A stretch of DNA of 64,000 nt from Capnocytophaga leadbetteri (GTDB taxonomy: Bacteria; Bacteroidota; Bacteroidia; Flavobacteriales; Flavobacteriaceae): NCBI RefSeq assembly GCF_003054025.1, contig NZ_QBKG01000006.1:1-64000 (forward strand). The letters are read 5' to 3'. Made by a program: the position numbers and the translations under genes. The notes beneath the pieces are model-generated. The model was not told the DNA's origin and made no database searches. It saw nothing but the letters and a program-made list of their open reading frames with translations. Below are positions 52,834 to 61,500 of the stretch, piece by piece (within the stretch, counting starts at the first letter, position 1; every line of letters starts with the position of its first letter).

Positions 52834-53532
52834 TTGTTAATAATAATTCCTACATATAATGAAATAGAGAATATAGAAGCCATCATTAGAGCGGTATTTA
52901 GTCGCGATGAAAGGTTTCATATCCTTATTGTAGATGACAACTCGCCTGACGGGACGGCGGCTAAGGTGAAAGCCCTACAAACGGAGTTTCCTACACGACT
53001 GTTTTTGGAGGTTCGCACTGAGAAAAAAGGCTTAGGGACAGCTTATATACACGGCTTTGAATGGGCATTAGCTCACCACTATGACTATATTTTTGAAATG
53101 GATGCTGACTTCTCGCACAATCCTGATGACCTACTGCGCCTATACGAGGCTTGCAGCAACGGCAGTGATGTAGCTATCGGGTCGCGGTATGTGAAAGGCG
53201 TGAATGTAGTGAATTGGCCTCTGCCGCGCATACTGCTCTCTTACGGGGCCTCTATCTATGTACGAATTATTACTGGAATGAAAATAAAAGACCCTACCGC
53301 AGGTTTCGTATGTTATAAACGACAAGTACTAGAAGCTATTAACCTTAGCAGCATACGATTTGTAGGGTATGCCTTTCAGATAGAGATGAAATACCGTGCT
53401 TATCTGAAGAAATTTAAGATAACTGAAGTACCTATTATATTCACAGACCGAATTAGAGGAAAATCTAAAATGAATAAAAGCATTATCCGTGAGGCCATAT
53501 TTGGCGTTATTGGAATGCGACTAAAGCAATAA
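52834..53532 (+). CDS. Dolichyl/polyprenol-phosphate mannose synthase-like glycosyltransferase
   Basis: A 232-residue GT2 enzyme with the Dpm1-like layout: IIIPTYNEIENIEAII at the very start, LIVDDNSPDGTA (nucleotide binding), EMDADFSHNPDDL (DxD) and GSRYVKGVNVVNWP. KDPTAGFVCYKR, then FTDRIRGKSKMNKSIIREA close the domain. It makes a polyprenyl-phosphate-linked sugar on the inner membrane. The start is unusual: the frame is closed by a TGA at 52828-52830, so translation must begin at TTG (52834) or ATT (52831), leaving a very short N-terminus. Sequencing error or frameshift just upstream should be kept in mind. Confidence 0.82.
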   Translation: MLIIIPTYNEIENIEAIIRAVFSRDERFHILIVDDNSPDGTAAKVKALQTEFPTRLFLEVRTEKKGLGTAYIHGFEWALAHHYDYIFEMDADFSHNPDDLLRLYEACSNGSDVAIGSRYVKGVNVVNWPLPRILLSYGASIYVRIITGMKIKDPTAGFVCYKRQVLEAINLSSIRFVGYAFQIEMKYRAYLKKFKITEVPIIFTDRIRGKSKMNKSIIREAIFGVIGMRLKQ

Positions 53533-53536
53533 AAAG

Positions 53537-53905
53537 ATGGAATTTATAAAAAACCGACTCAAAAGCCTACAATATGTATTTCAAGGCGTATACTACTTAG
53601 TGAAAAACGAACCTCCTGTAATAGTACACATACTAACCTCTTTGGCTTGGGTGATTTTAGGGTTTTATTTTCAAATCACTACTAACGAATGGATCATTCA
53701 GCTATTATGCATAGGAATAGTGCTCTCGGTAGAGGGATTGAACACTGCGATAGAGAAAATATGCGACTTTGTACACCCTGAACACCATAAAACCATAGGA
53801 ATTATCAAAGATATAGCGGCAGGAAGCGTGGCTTTTGCCGTAATTCCTGCTACCATAGTACTCTGCATCATCTACTACCCCTACGTGCTAACTCTTTTCT
53901 TTTAA
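53537..53905 (+). CDS. dgkA: Diacylglycerol kinase-family membrane protein
   Basis: A 122-residue DgkA-like inner-membrane enzyme: amphipathic start (FIKNRLKSLQYVFQGVYYLV), NEPPVIVH, then the catalytic signature VEGLNTAIEKICDFVHPEHH and two further hydrophobic helices. Gram-positive-type and Bacteroidetes members may use undecaprenol rather than diacylglycerol. It lies 4 bp after the glycosyltransferase and 4 bp before the EamA gene, so the three are one transcript. Placement beside lipid and lipid-linked-sugar enzymes agrees with an envelope lipid role. Confidence 0.85.
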   Translation: MEFIKNRLKSLQYVFQGVYYLVKNEPPVIVHILTSLAWVILGFYFQITTNEWIIQLLCIGIVLSVEGLNTAIEKICDFVHPEHHKTIGIIKDIAAGSVAFAVIPATIVLCIIYYPYVLTLFF

Positions 53906-53909
53906 AAAT

Positions 53910-54782
53910 ATGAGAGATACAGTAAAAGGTTATTTGGCAGCGCTTATATCGGCTGTGACCTACGGAATGATTCCGCTCTTTATGATACCTATCAAGCAGG
54001 AGGGATTTTCAGTAGATGCCGCTCTCTTTTACCGGTTTATCATCACGGCTGTTTTTATAGCGGGCTACTTGCTGTACAAGCGTGAGCCTTTGCGCATTGC
54101 GCCGCGCGAAATAGCTATCTTTGCTGTATTAGGACTGTTGTACGCACTCTCGGCTGAGTTTCTTTTCTTAGCCTACGATCTTCTTTCGCCTGCTATTGCT
54201 TCGACCATCTTTTTTATGTATCCGCTTATAGTAGCACTGGCATTGGCTTTCTTCTATAAAGAAAAGCTGACTCTGCCTACTATTGTAGCTCTTCTGATAG
54301 TATTAGTAGGTATTTTCTTGTTAAGTGTAAAAGATGTTAATAACCTTACTATCAACTATATGGGGGTGTTTGTTTCGCTTTTAGGAGCCCTGTCGTACGC
54401 CCTGTATATGATTATTGTAAACAAATCGAAAATATCGGCTTCGGGGATAAAAGTATCGCTCTACTCTACCCTATTTTCGGCTCTTTACTTCTTGATAAAA
54501 ATACCGATTACTGGCAATACCTTGCTCCTACCTGAGGTGAAAATGGGAGCCTTATTGGTAGGTTTTGGGATAGTAACGACCCTGCTATCGCTCATCACGC
54601 TCATCTACGCTATACAGATGATAGGTTCGACCCCTACTGCCATAGTAGGAGTAGTAGAGCCTATAGTGGCAGTGGCTATCAGTATTTGGGTTTTTAGGCA
54701 GGAATCTTTAACGGTGAATCTATTGGTGGGAGTGGTGCTCATCATTATGGCGGTGCTAATAGAGGTACTGAAAAAACGATAA
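53910..54782 (+). CDS. EamA/DMT-family transporter
   Basis: A 290-residue protein with ten hydrophobic helices arranged as two EamA repeats (about 7-140 and 150-287). Typical parts are GYLAALISAVTYGMIPLFMI, the helix 4 SPAIASTIFFMYPLIVALAL and, near the end, TPTAIVGVVEPIVAVAISIW. Members export or import small metabolites; no substrate can be named. Last gene of the run with the glycosyltransferase and diacylglycerol kinase. Confidence 0.8.
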   Translation: MRDTVKGYLAALISAVTYGMIPLFMIPIKQEGFSVDAALFYRFIITAVFIAGYLLYKREPLRIAPREIAIFAVLGLLYALSAEFLFLAYDLLSPAIASTIFFMYPLIVALALAFFYKEKLTLPTIVALLIVLVGIFLLSVKDVNNLTINYMGVFVSLLGALSYALYMIIVNKSKISASGIKVSLYSTLFSALYFLIKIPITGNTLLLPEVKMGALLVGFGIVTTLLSLITLIYAIQMIGSTPTAIVGVVEPIVAVAISIWVFRQESLTVNLLVGVVLIIMAVLIEVLKKR

Positions 54783-54792
54783 TTGTTATTTT

Positions 54793-54824
54793 TTTGGTTG
54801 TTTAAAAAAATATTTATATTTTTG
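54793..54824 (+). promoter_or_regulatory. Promoter of the DUF4190-like gene
   Basis: TTTG (54793-54796), a 20-nt spacer and TATTTTTG (54817-54824), which fits TAnnTTTG. The leader would be about 75 nt. Confidence 0.65.
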
Positions 54825-54903
54825 CGACTCTTTAAAAATATAAAAGGCAGTGCCCGAAAAGCCTGTAATAGAGTAGGGAGTAATTAATATTTATTTAGTT
54901 TTT

Positions 54904-55230
54904 ATGGAAAATACAGAAAACGTACAAGAACCTGTACAGCAATCTGCACAAAAAGAAGTACAACCTACCTTTGTTATTCAGCAAGCACCTGCTGCTTCTA
55001 ACGCTATGGGTACCGCAGGGTTTATCATAGCCTTAGTTACCATTTTCTTATTTTGGATACCTGTATTAGGATGGATACTCTGGTTACTAGGACTTATCTT
55101 CTCGGGAATAGGGGTAACGAGAAAACCAAAAGGTTTAGCTATTGCAGGACTTGTAATTTCGCTTATAGGATTAATACTGCTAATAGTAGTACTCGGTCTG
55201 TTTGCAGCAGCTGTTGCATTAGATCAATAA
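54904..55230 (+). CDS. DUF4190-like small membrane protein
   Basis: A 108-residue protein. A Gln/Pro-rich acidic cytoplasmic start (ENTENVQEPVQQSAQ) precedes two hydrophobic helices (MGTAGFIIALVTIFLFWIPV with LGWILWLLGLIFSGIGV, and GLAIAGLVISLIGLILLIVV) separated by the basic turn TRKPK. This pattern is that of DUF4190/TM2-like proteins, whose function is unknown. It is a single gene with its own promoter and terminator. Confidence 0.7.
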   Translation: MENTENVQEPVQQSAQKEVQPTFVIQQAPAASNAMGTAGFIIALVTIFLFWIPVLGWILWLLGLIFSGIGVTRKPKGLAIAGLVISLIGLILLIVVLGLFAAAVALDQ

Positions 55231-55233
55231 GAT

Positions 55234-55262
55234 AAAGGGCTGCTAAAAAGCAGCCTTTTTTA
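55234..55262 (+). terminator. Terminator after the DUF4190-like gene
   Basis: GGCTGC (55238-55243) and GCAGCC (55250-55255) form a stem around TAAAAA, flanked by AAAG and TTTTTT. Confidence 0.85.
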
Positions 55263-55337
55263 TAAACAATTAGTATAGTAAATTCTGCTTTTGGTATAGA
55301 AAAACAACTCTTTTTCTTCTGACAATTCGTTTTTCTG

Positions 55338-55345
55338 TACTTTTG
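55338..55345 (+). promoter_or_regulatory. -7 box before the DUF6268-like gene
   Basis: TACTTTTG fits TAnnTTTG and lies 28 nt before the GTG start at 55374. No clear TTTG stands 19-21 nt upstream. Confidence 0.4.
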
Positions 55346-55373
55346 CCACTGTAATACTTAAATCTTTATTATA

Positions 55374-56309
55374 GTGAAAGAAATATTTACTTTTATAATC
55401 TTGCTTTTGGGTGTGAATTCTTTTGCGCAAATTAGCGTAAAAACAGAATACATCGGCAACTCTGAATTCTACGATGCAGTAGCTGATACTAATACGGGCA
55501 ATGGTTCGGCTATGATTTATTCGGCAGGTGCAATGGTGCCCCTATCGATGCAAGCGTCCGCTGAAGATGACCCTTATAAGCGTGCTACCATTTGGGGCGT
55601 GGCTCTTAGCGGTACTTTTGTAAAGATGGACAATCATAATTTTCCTATAGGGAAAGAACTGCCTTCGCAAGTGATGAACTTGGGAGCAACCGTGCTTCAC
55701 TTACGTCCGTTGAAAGAGCGTTGGTCTATGTTGATGGCTCTGGGTATAGGAAGCTATACCCCTGAAAATAGACTGTCGGCTATCCGCATAGACGAAAATG
55801 TTTTGGCTAATGGGGCTTTGGTGTTTATATGGCATTGGAGACCTAACCTTGAAATAGGAGGTGGCGTAGCTCTTAATAACAGTTTTGGTTATCCTATGGT
55901 GTTTCCTGCCCTTTATTTGAAATACAAAGGAGGTTTTTCTGATAAATTCACTATAGATATCAATCTACTTGACGGTACAAAAGTAGCTTTTGGTTATGAT
56001 TATAGCGAAAACCTCAGCTTGAAATTAGTAGCTAATATAGGAGGTTATTCGGCATACCTAAGACGCAACGGACAAAAAGAAATGTTCTCTTCGCAAACTT
56101 TTTTTGTAGGATTAGAACCTGAGTTTAAACTGGGTAAGCATATAAGCATTCCGGTGACTTTTGGCGGTAGTTTTATCCGTTCGGGGCGTTATAGAGAACG
56201 TACCCTCAGTGCAATGTTTGCCAGTGAAGCTAAAAATGAAGACGGTAGTGCGCGCTCGAGTGTGTTTTTGCCTGCGTTGTATTTTGCAGCGGGAATCACG
56301 ATTAAGTAA
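55374..56309 (+). CDS. DUF6268-like outer-membrane beta-barrel protein
   Basis: A 311-residue protein with a GTG start, a signal peptide (FTFIILLLGVNSFAQ) and alternating amphipathic strands (WGVALSGTFVKM, SMLMALGIGSYTP, ALVFIWHWRPNLEIGGGVAL, LKLVANIGGYSAYL), ending LYFAAGITIK. It resembles the Bacteroidetes family DUF6268, of unknown function. It is followed at once by a sensor kinase gene (ATG 6 bp after its stop) and by a regulator and metal-efflux operon. It may be part of the same envelope-stress regulon, but this is inference. Confidence 0.65.
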   Translation: MKEIFTFIILLLGVNSFAQISVKTEYIGNSEFYDAVADTNTGNGSAMIYSAGAMVPLSMQASAEDDPYKRATIWGVALSGTFVKMDNHNFPIGKELPSQVMNLGATVLHLRPLKERWSMLMALGIGSYTPENRLSAIRIDENVLANGALVFIWHWRPNLEIGGGVALNNSFGYPMVFPALYLKYKGGFSDKFTIDINLLDGTKVAFGYDYSENLSLKLVANIGGYSAYLRRNGQKEMFSSQTFFVGLEPEFKLGKHISIPVTFGGSFIRSGRYRERTLSAMFASEAKNEDGSARSSVFLPALYFAAGITIK

Positions 56310-56315
56310 TTGACA

Positions 56316-57398
56316 ATGAGTACTGAGAATCCATACATATTTTTGAAGAACAATTTCTTTTTGCAGTTTTTTATAGCTGATAGATACCGCATTTATCGGC
56401 ATATAACTGCTTGTGGCTTGTTGCTTCTGTTCTTCCTGACGACCAAAGAATGGGGCGCCTATAAGGGTATTTTTGACCATCTGGACTGGATAGAAAGATG
56501 GTTAGTTATCACCATCGCTTTTTACCTAAACCTGTATGTACTCATTCCGCAGTTTTTATTTAGAGGCAAGCTCATTAACTATGTTATCAGTCTTGTGGGC
56601 GTACTCTTTGTTTTTCAGGTGCTTACCTACTACCTAAACAGCGTAATATGGAGAGAGTACATCATTAGTGAAGACCTTAAAAAGGCGATGGCTTTGCCTA
56701 TCCCTACCCTATTTATCTTTTCACTGTTGAGCTTGTTGCCCTTTATAATGACCTCTACTTTCTTAAAAATATTTCAATCGTGGATAAAAAACAACGAAAA
56801 GATGCAGGAATTAGAGCGACAAGCCGCCGAGAGTGAACTGCAAGCCCTAAGAAGCCAAATACAACCACACTTTTTGTTTAATATGCTCAACAGCATCAAC
56901 ACCTTGTTGTATATCGACCCTGAGAAAGCCTCTTATACCATCACAAAACTATCCGATTTCTTGCGACATTTGCTCTATCAGTCGCACGAGGAGCGGGTTT
57001 TTCTTTCGTCGGAACTGCGATTCCTAACTGACTACCTTTCATTAGAAGCTATGCGTCGTGATGATTTTACTTACGAGATTAATTACAGCGAAAAGAACGT
57101 ACAAGGCATACAAATCCCCCCTAACATTCTGCTTATCTTAGCTGAAAATGCCGTAAAACACAGTGTTGACAGCCTCTCCCCTACTTATATTTATATGGAA
57201 TGTGAGGAAAAAGAAGGACTTCTACACTTTTCAGTGCGCAATTCAGTACCTTTAGAGCCTCATCGTAAACACAAATGTAGCGGAATAGGTTTACCTAACC
57301 TCAACCGGCGGTTGGAATTGCTCTATGGCGAGCGTTTTAGCTTGTCGCAAGAGCGTTTGCCACAAGAATATATAGTAACTTTAGCTTTGCAATTATGA
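56316..57398 (+). CDS. LytS/YehU-type sensor histidine kinase
   Basis: About 360 residues; the ATG at 56316 is preferred over TTG at 56310. Four hydrophobic segments in the first 150 residues (including ITACGLLLLFFLTT and FYLNLYVLIPQFLF) are followed by a coiled coil (MQELERQAAESELQALRSQ). The His_kinase domain has the phosphoacceptor in QIQPHFLFNMLNSINTLL, then a C-terminal GHKL ATPase (NILLILAENAVKHSV, GIGLPNLNRRLELLYG). The signal is unknown. It overlaps the regulator gene by ATGA (57395-57398). Confidence 0.9.
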   Translation: MSTENPYIFLKNNFFLQFFIADRYRIYRHITACGLLLLFFLTTKEWGAYKGIFDHLDWIERWLVITIAFYLNLYVLIPQFLFRGKLINYVISLVGVLFVFQVLTYYLNSVIWREYIISEDLKKAMALPIPTLFIFSLLSLLPFIMTSTFLKIFQSWIKNNEKMQELERQAAESELQALRSQIQPHFLFNMLNSINTLLYIDPEKASYTITKLSDFLRHLLYQSHEERVFLSSELRFLTDYLSLEAMRRDDFTYEINYSEKNVQGIQIPPNILLILAENAVKHSVDSLSPTYIYMECEEKEGLLHFSVRNSVPLEPHRKHKCSGIGLPNLNRRLELLYGERFSLSQERLPQEYIVTLALQL

Positions 57399-58087
57399 AT
57401 TGTTTGATAGTAGATGATGAACCTTTGGCACGCATTGGTATGGAGCGCCTTATTAGGCAGTATAGTCACCTAAAGCTCTTGGGTTCGTTTAAAAATACGG
57501 TAGGCATCGCGGACTTTCTGAAGAAAAATGAAGTACATTTGCTCTTTTTGGATATAGAGATGCCAGGGGTAAACGGCTTGGAGTTCGCTAGAACCTTGCC
57601 CGAACAAACTTTGGTGATATTTACTACCGCCTACAGCCAATATGCCTTAGATAGCTATGAGGTAGATGCACTAGACTATTTGGTAAAGCCTATCACCCCT
57701 GAACGTTTTAAGAAAGCTGTTGCCAAAGCTGAGAGTTACCACCAATTGCTCACTCAGCAGAAAACAGATTTTGAGTCTACTGACACACAATACATTAACA
57801 TTCGTGCTAACAGGCGGAATTACCGCATCGCTCACAGTGATATCCTCTATATAGAGGCTCTGAAAGACTACGTGATTATCCACACTTTTACCGATAAATA
57901 CATTACGTGGATTAACCTTAAGAATATACACAGCCAGCTGCCCTCTGCGTTATTTATACGCGTTAATAAGAGTTGCGTGGTGAATGTACAGCACATCAGT
58001 TCGTACACCCACCAATTTGTTTGCATTGGTGAGACCGAAATTCCTATTGGTAGGGCGTATGAGGTAATTAGCAAATTTGGGAATTAG
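57395..58087 (+). CDS. LytTR-family response regulator
   Basis: A 230-residue regulator. The receiver domain (1-120) has the acidic pocket VDDEPLARIGM, phosphoacceptor Asp in LLFLDIEMPGVNGLEF (near 54), TTAYSQYA and the lysine in YLVKPI. The LytTR DNA-binding domain (about 130-230) shows YINIRANRRNYRIAHSDIL, FIRVNKSCVVNVQHI and IPIGRAYEVI. LytTR proteins bind paired direct repeats. It is translationally coupled to the kinase. Its targets may include the efflux operon that begins about 60 bp downstream, but that operon also has its own promoter. Confidence 0.9.
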   Translation: MNCLIVDDEPLARIGMERLIRQYSHLKLLGSFKNTVGIADFLKKNEVHLLFLDIEMPGVNGLEFARTLPEQTLVIFTTAYSQYALDSYEVDALDYLVKPITPERFKKAVAKAESYHQLLTQQKTDFESTDTQYINIRANRRNYRIAHSDILYIEALKDYVIIHTFTDKYITWINLKNIHSQLPSALFIRVNKSCVVNVQHISSYTHQFVCIGETEIPIGRAYEVISKFGN

Positions 58088-58109
58088 CAAAAAAATTATC
58101 ATTGATTGA

Positions 58110-58139
58110 TTGCTATATGTCATTATTTTACTATCTTTG
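58110..58139 (+). promoter_or_regulatory. Promoter of the metal-efflux operon
   Basis: TTG (58110-58112), a 19-nt spacer and TATCTTTG (58132-58139). The -33 part lies within the ATTGATTGATTG repeat (58101-58112). The ATG follows 10 nt after the -7 box, so the leader is only a few nucleotides. Confidence 0.65.
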
Positions 58140-58148
58140 CCCCCCAAT

Positions 58149-58469
58149 ATGAGATTTTTCACCTTCATACTTAGCTTATATCTGTTGGCACTCACTGGGC
58201 TGCCCTGTACGGATATGCTTGAAGGTAAGGAGTCTTCAGCTTCTTATGAATTTGTAACAGCCCCAACTGGGGAACACTCTCATTTTCATTTGGATAGCTG
58301 TTCACCTTTCTGCATTTGCACTTGCTGCCAAATGGTAATCAGCACGCCCACTACTTATGAGGCCTTAACCATTGCTCAAGCCACCGCAACCATTCCCTCC
58401 TATAGCTATCCCCTGACCGTATGGTCTTCGAACTGCTATGGGAATATCTGGACTCCTCCCAAGATATAG
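58149..58469 (+). CDS. His/Cys-rich exported small protein (DUF6660-like)
   Basis: A 106-residue protein with a signal peptide (FFTFILSLYLLALTGLPC; it could be a lipoprotein with Cys19). A metal-ligand-rich centre follows: HSHFHLDSCSPFCICTCCQM has three histidines and six cysteines close together. It precedes CusA-type pump genes in flavobacteria, and from memory the family is DUF6660. A periplasmic metal-binding or sensing role for the efflux system is inferred. The ATG at 58149 is set by the promoter; an open frame from 58110 overlaps the -33 box. Confidence 0.7.
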   Translation: MRFFTFILSLYLLALTGLPCTDMLEGKESSASYEFVTAPTGEHSHFHLDSCSPFCICTCCQMVISTPTTYEALTIAQATATIPSYSYPLTVWSSNCYGNIWTPPKI

Positions 58470-58554
58470 TCTTTTCTTTCTTCATCTCAAGTGATTGTTC
58501 ATTAGTCATCTCACCCATCATTAGTCATTAACTAATCATTAATTCTTATTAGAA

Positions 58555-61500
58555 ATGTTAGACAAAATCATACTATTTAGCATCAAAAATAAGCTATTTG
58601 TAGGATTCATGACCCTTATGCTTATTTTTTGGGGCGTATGGAGTGCTACAAGGCTCCCCATTGATGCCGTTCCAGATATTACTAACAACCAAGTACAAAT
58701 CATCACCTCTACCCCTACTTTGGCCTCACAAGAGGTAGAGCAACTGGTTACTTTTCCTATTGAGCAAGCCATCGCCAATATTCCTGGGCTGGAGGAAACA
58801 CGCAGTATTTCCCGCTTTGGTCTCTCGGTCATCACAGCCGTCTTTAGCGAGGATATGGACATCTACTTTGCCCGCCAGCTAGTCAATGAAAAGCTCAAGG
58901 AGGCACAGGAGCAAATCCCTCAAGGCATAGGCTCGCCCGAACTCTCACCCGTGAGTACCGGACTGGGGGAGGTATATCAGTATATCATTCGCCCTACGGA
59001 ACAGAGCAAAAACAAATATTCCGCCAAAGACCTCCGCACCATGCAGGACTGGATCGTGGCTCGCCAACTCTATGGTACCAAAGGAATAGCCGAAATCAAC
59101 AGCTTTGGAGGCGAACTCAAACAGTATGAGGTGGTTATAGACCCCGATCGCCTCCGTGCCATGGGGGTGAGTGTCAGTGATATTTTCACTGCTTTGGAGC
59201 AGAACAACCAAAATACAGGAGGTGCCTATATCGACAAGCGCCCCAATGCCTACTTTATCCGAGGAATAGGCATGGCTCGCTCCCTTGAAGACATAGGCAA
59301 TATAGCCGTAGGCAAGCACACCCCTCCCCTCTTTATCAAGCATGTAGCCGAGGTACGCTTGGGCAGTGCCCTCCGCTATGGTGCCCTTAGCTATAATGGC
59401 GAGGTGGATGCCGTAGGTGGGGTAGTGATGATGCTCAAGGGCGAAAACAGCCACGAGGTAGTCAGTCGTATCAAAGAAAAACTGCCCACCATACAGCAAT
59501 CCCTACCTGAAGATGTAGTGATAGAGCCATTCTTAGACCGCACGGACTTGGTACAACGCGCCATCCATACAGTAGAGAAAAACCTCTTAGAGGGGGCGCT
59601 GATTGTCATCTTCATCTTAGTACTTTTCTTAGGGAACCTGCGTGCCGGACTGATTGTTGCCACGGCCATTCCGCTCTCCTTGCTCTTTGCCTTAGGAATG
59701 ATGAACCTCTTTGGAGTAAGTGCCAACCTGATGAGCTTGGGAGCGATAGATTTCGGAATTATCGTAGATGGATCGGTTATCGTGGTAGAAGCAGTGATGC
59801 ACCACTTGGCGATCCGAAAGAACCACCAACGACTTACCCAAGCACAAATGGATGAGGAGGTATTCCATTCCGCTTCCAAAATACGCAGTAGTGCCGCCTT
59901 CGGAGAGATTATCATCCTGATGGTGTATATTCCCATTCTTACCTTGGTAGGAGTAGAGGGCAAGATGTTCCGCCCTATGGCACAAACCGTCGTCTTTGCT
60001 ATTTTGGGTGCCCTGATCCTTTCCCTGACTTATATCCCTGCCATGAGCGCTTTGCTCCTACCTAAAACAGTAAGTGACAAGCGCAGTTTTGCCGAGCGAA
60101 TGATAAGCTGGCTCTACCGTCACTACCAACCGCTCTTTGTCCGTTCTATCCGCCTTAGGGGATGGATAATAGGCAGTACCGTGGTACTGTTCGTTCTTGC
60201 GGTAGGCATTTTCAGCCGTATGGGAGGTGAGTTTATTCCACAACTACAAGAAGGCGATTTTGTTTTTGAATGTATTCTGCCACCGGGCACTTCCCTGAAG
60301 CAGAGCTTGGAGACTTCCATGCAGGCCTCTCGCCTGATTCGTGAGTTCGACGAGGTGAAAATGGTGATAGGCAAAACAGGTTCTGCCGAAATACCTACCG
60401 ATCCTATGCCGCTGGAAGCCTCCGATATTGTGATCGTACTCAAGAGCCAAGACCAATGGAAAAGTGGTCGCTCCTATGAGGAATTAGGAGATGCCATCAT
60501 TGAGCGGCTCAAGGATATTCCTGGGGTCTTCTTTGAGAAAAGCCAGCCTATACAAATGCGTTTCAACGAATTGATGACAGGTGTCAGACAGGATGTAACG
60601 ATAAAAATCTTTGGAGAAAACATGGATACCCTCGCCCACTACGCCCAAAGAGTAAGCCAACTTATCCAGAAAACAGAAGGTGCTACCGCCCCACAGGTCG
60701 AAAAAGTAAGCGGACTTCCGCAAATCAATGTTACTTACGACCGTGTGCGTTTGGCCAACTACGGACTTTCGGTGCAAGAGGTCAATGAGGTACTCAGTAC
60801 CGCCTTTGCTGGTAAGAAGGCTGGGGTTGTCTTCGAGAACGAACGAAGGTTCGACCTTGTGGTACGCCTCGATAGCCTCCATCGTACCGGAATTGACGAT
60901 GTACAGCATATGATGGTAGCTACCGAAAATGGGCAGGTGCCGATGAGCCAATTGGCCACTATCAAATATGAATTAGGCCCCGCACAAGTAAGCCGTGAAG
61001 CAGGCAAGCGCCGTATCGTCATTGGCTTCAACGTGCAAGGGCGCGATGTGCAGAGTGTGGTGAGTGATATAGAACAAAAATTAAAGGGCGTAAAGCTCCC
61101 TACGGGCTATTACTTTACCTATGGCGGTCAGTTTGAGAACCTACAACAAGCCACCGACCGACTGCTCATAGCCGTGCCTGTAGCCCTACTTTTAATATTT
61201 TTCTTGTTATACCTTGCTTTCCACTCTATAAAACAATCATTGCTCATCTTTAGCGCTATCCCGATGAGTGCCATTGGGGGCGTATTTGCCTTGCTTCTTC
61301 GGGGAATGCCTTTTAGTATTAGTGCGGGTATTGGTTTTATCGCGCTCTTTGGGGTAGCAGTGCTCAACGGTATAGTGCTTATTGGCACTTTCAACCAGCT
61401 GAAAAAAGAAGGAATGACCAACCTTTTGCATCGCGTGATTACGGGTACCGAAATGCGTTTACGCCCTGTGCTAATGACGGCTATGGTGGCGAGCTTAGGT

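Noticed and set aside
59391-59963. 190-residue minus-strand open frame inside the efflux pump gene
   Set aside because: Opposite to strongly conserved RND sequence; its composition is that of an antisense shadow.
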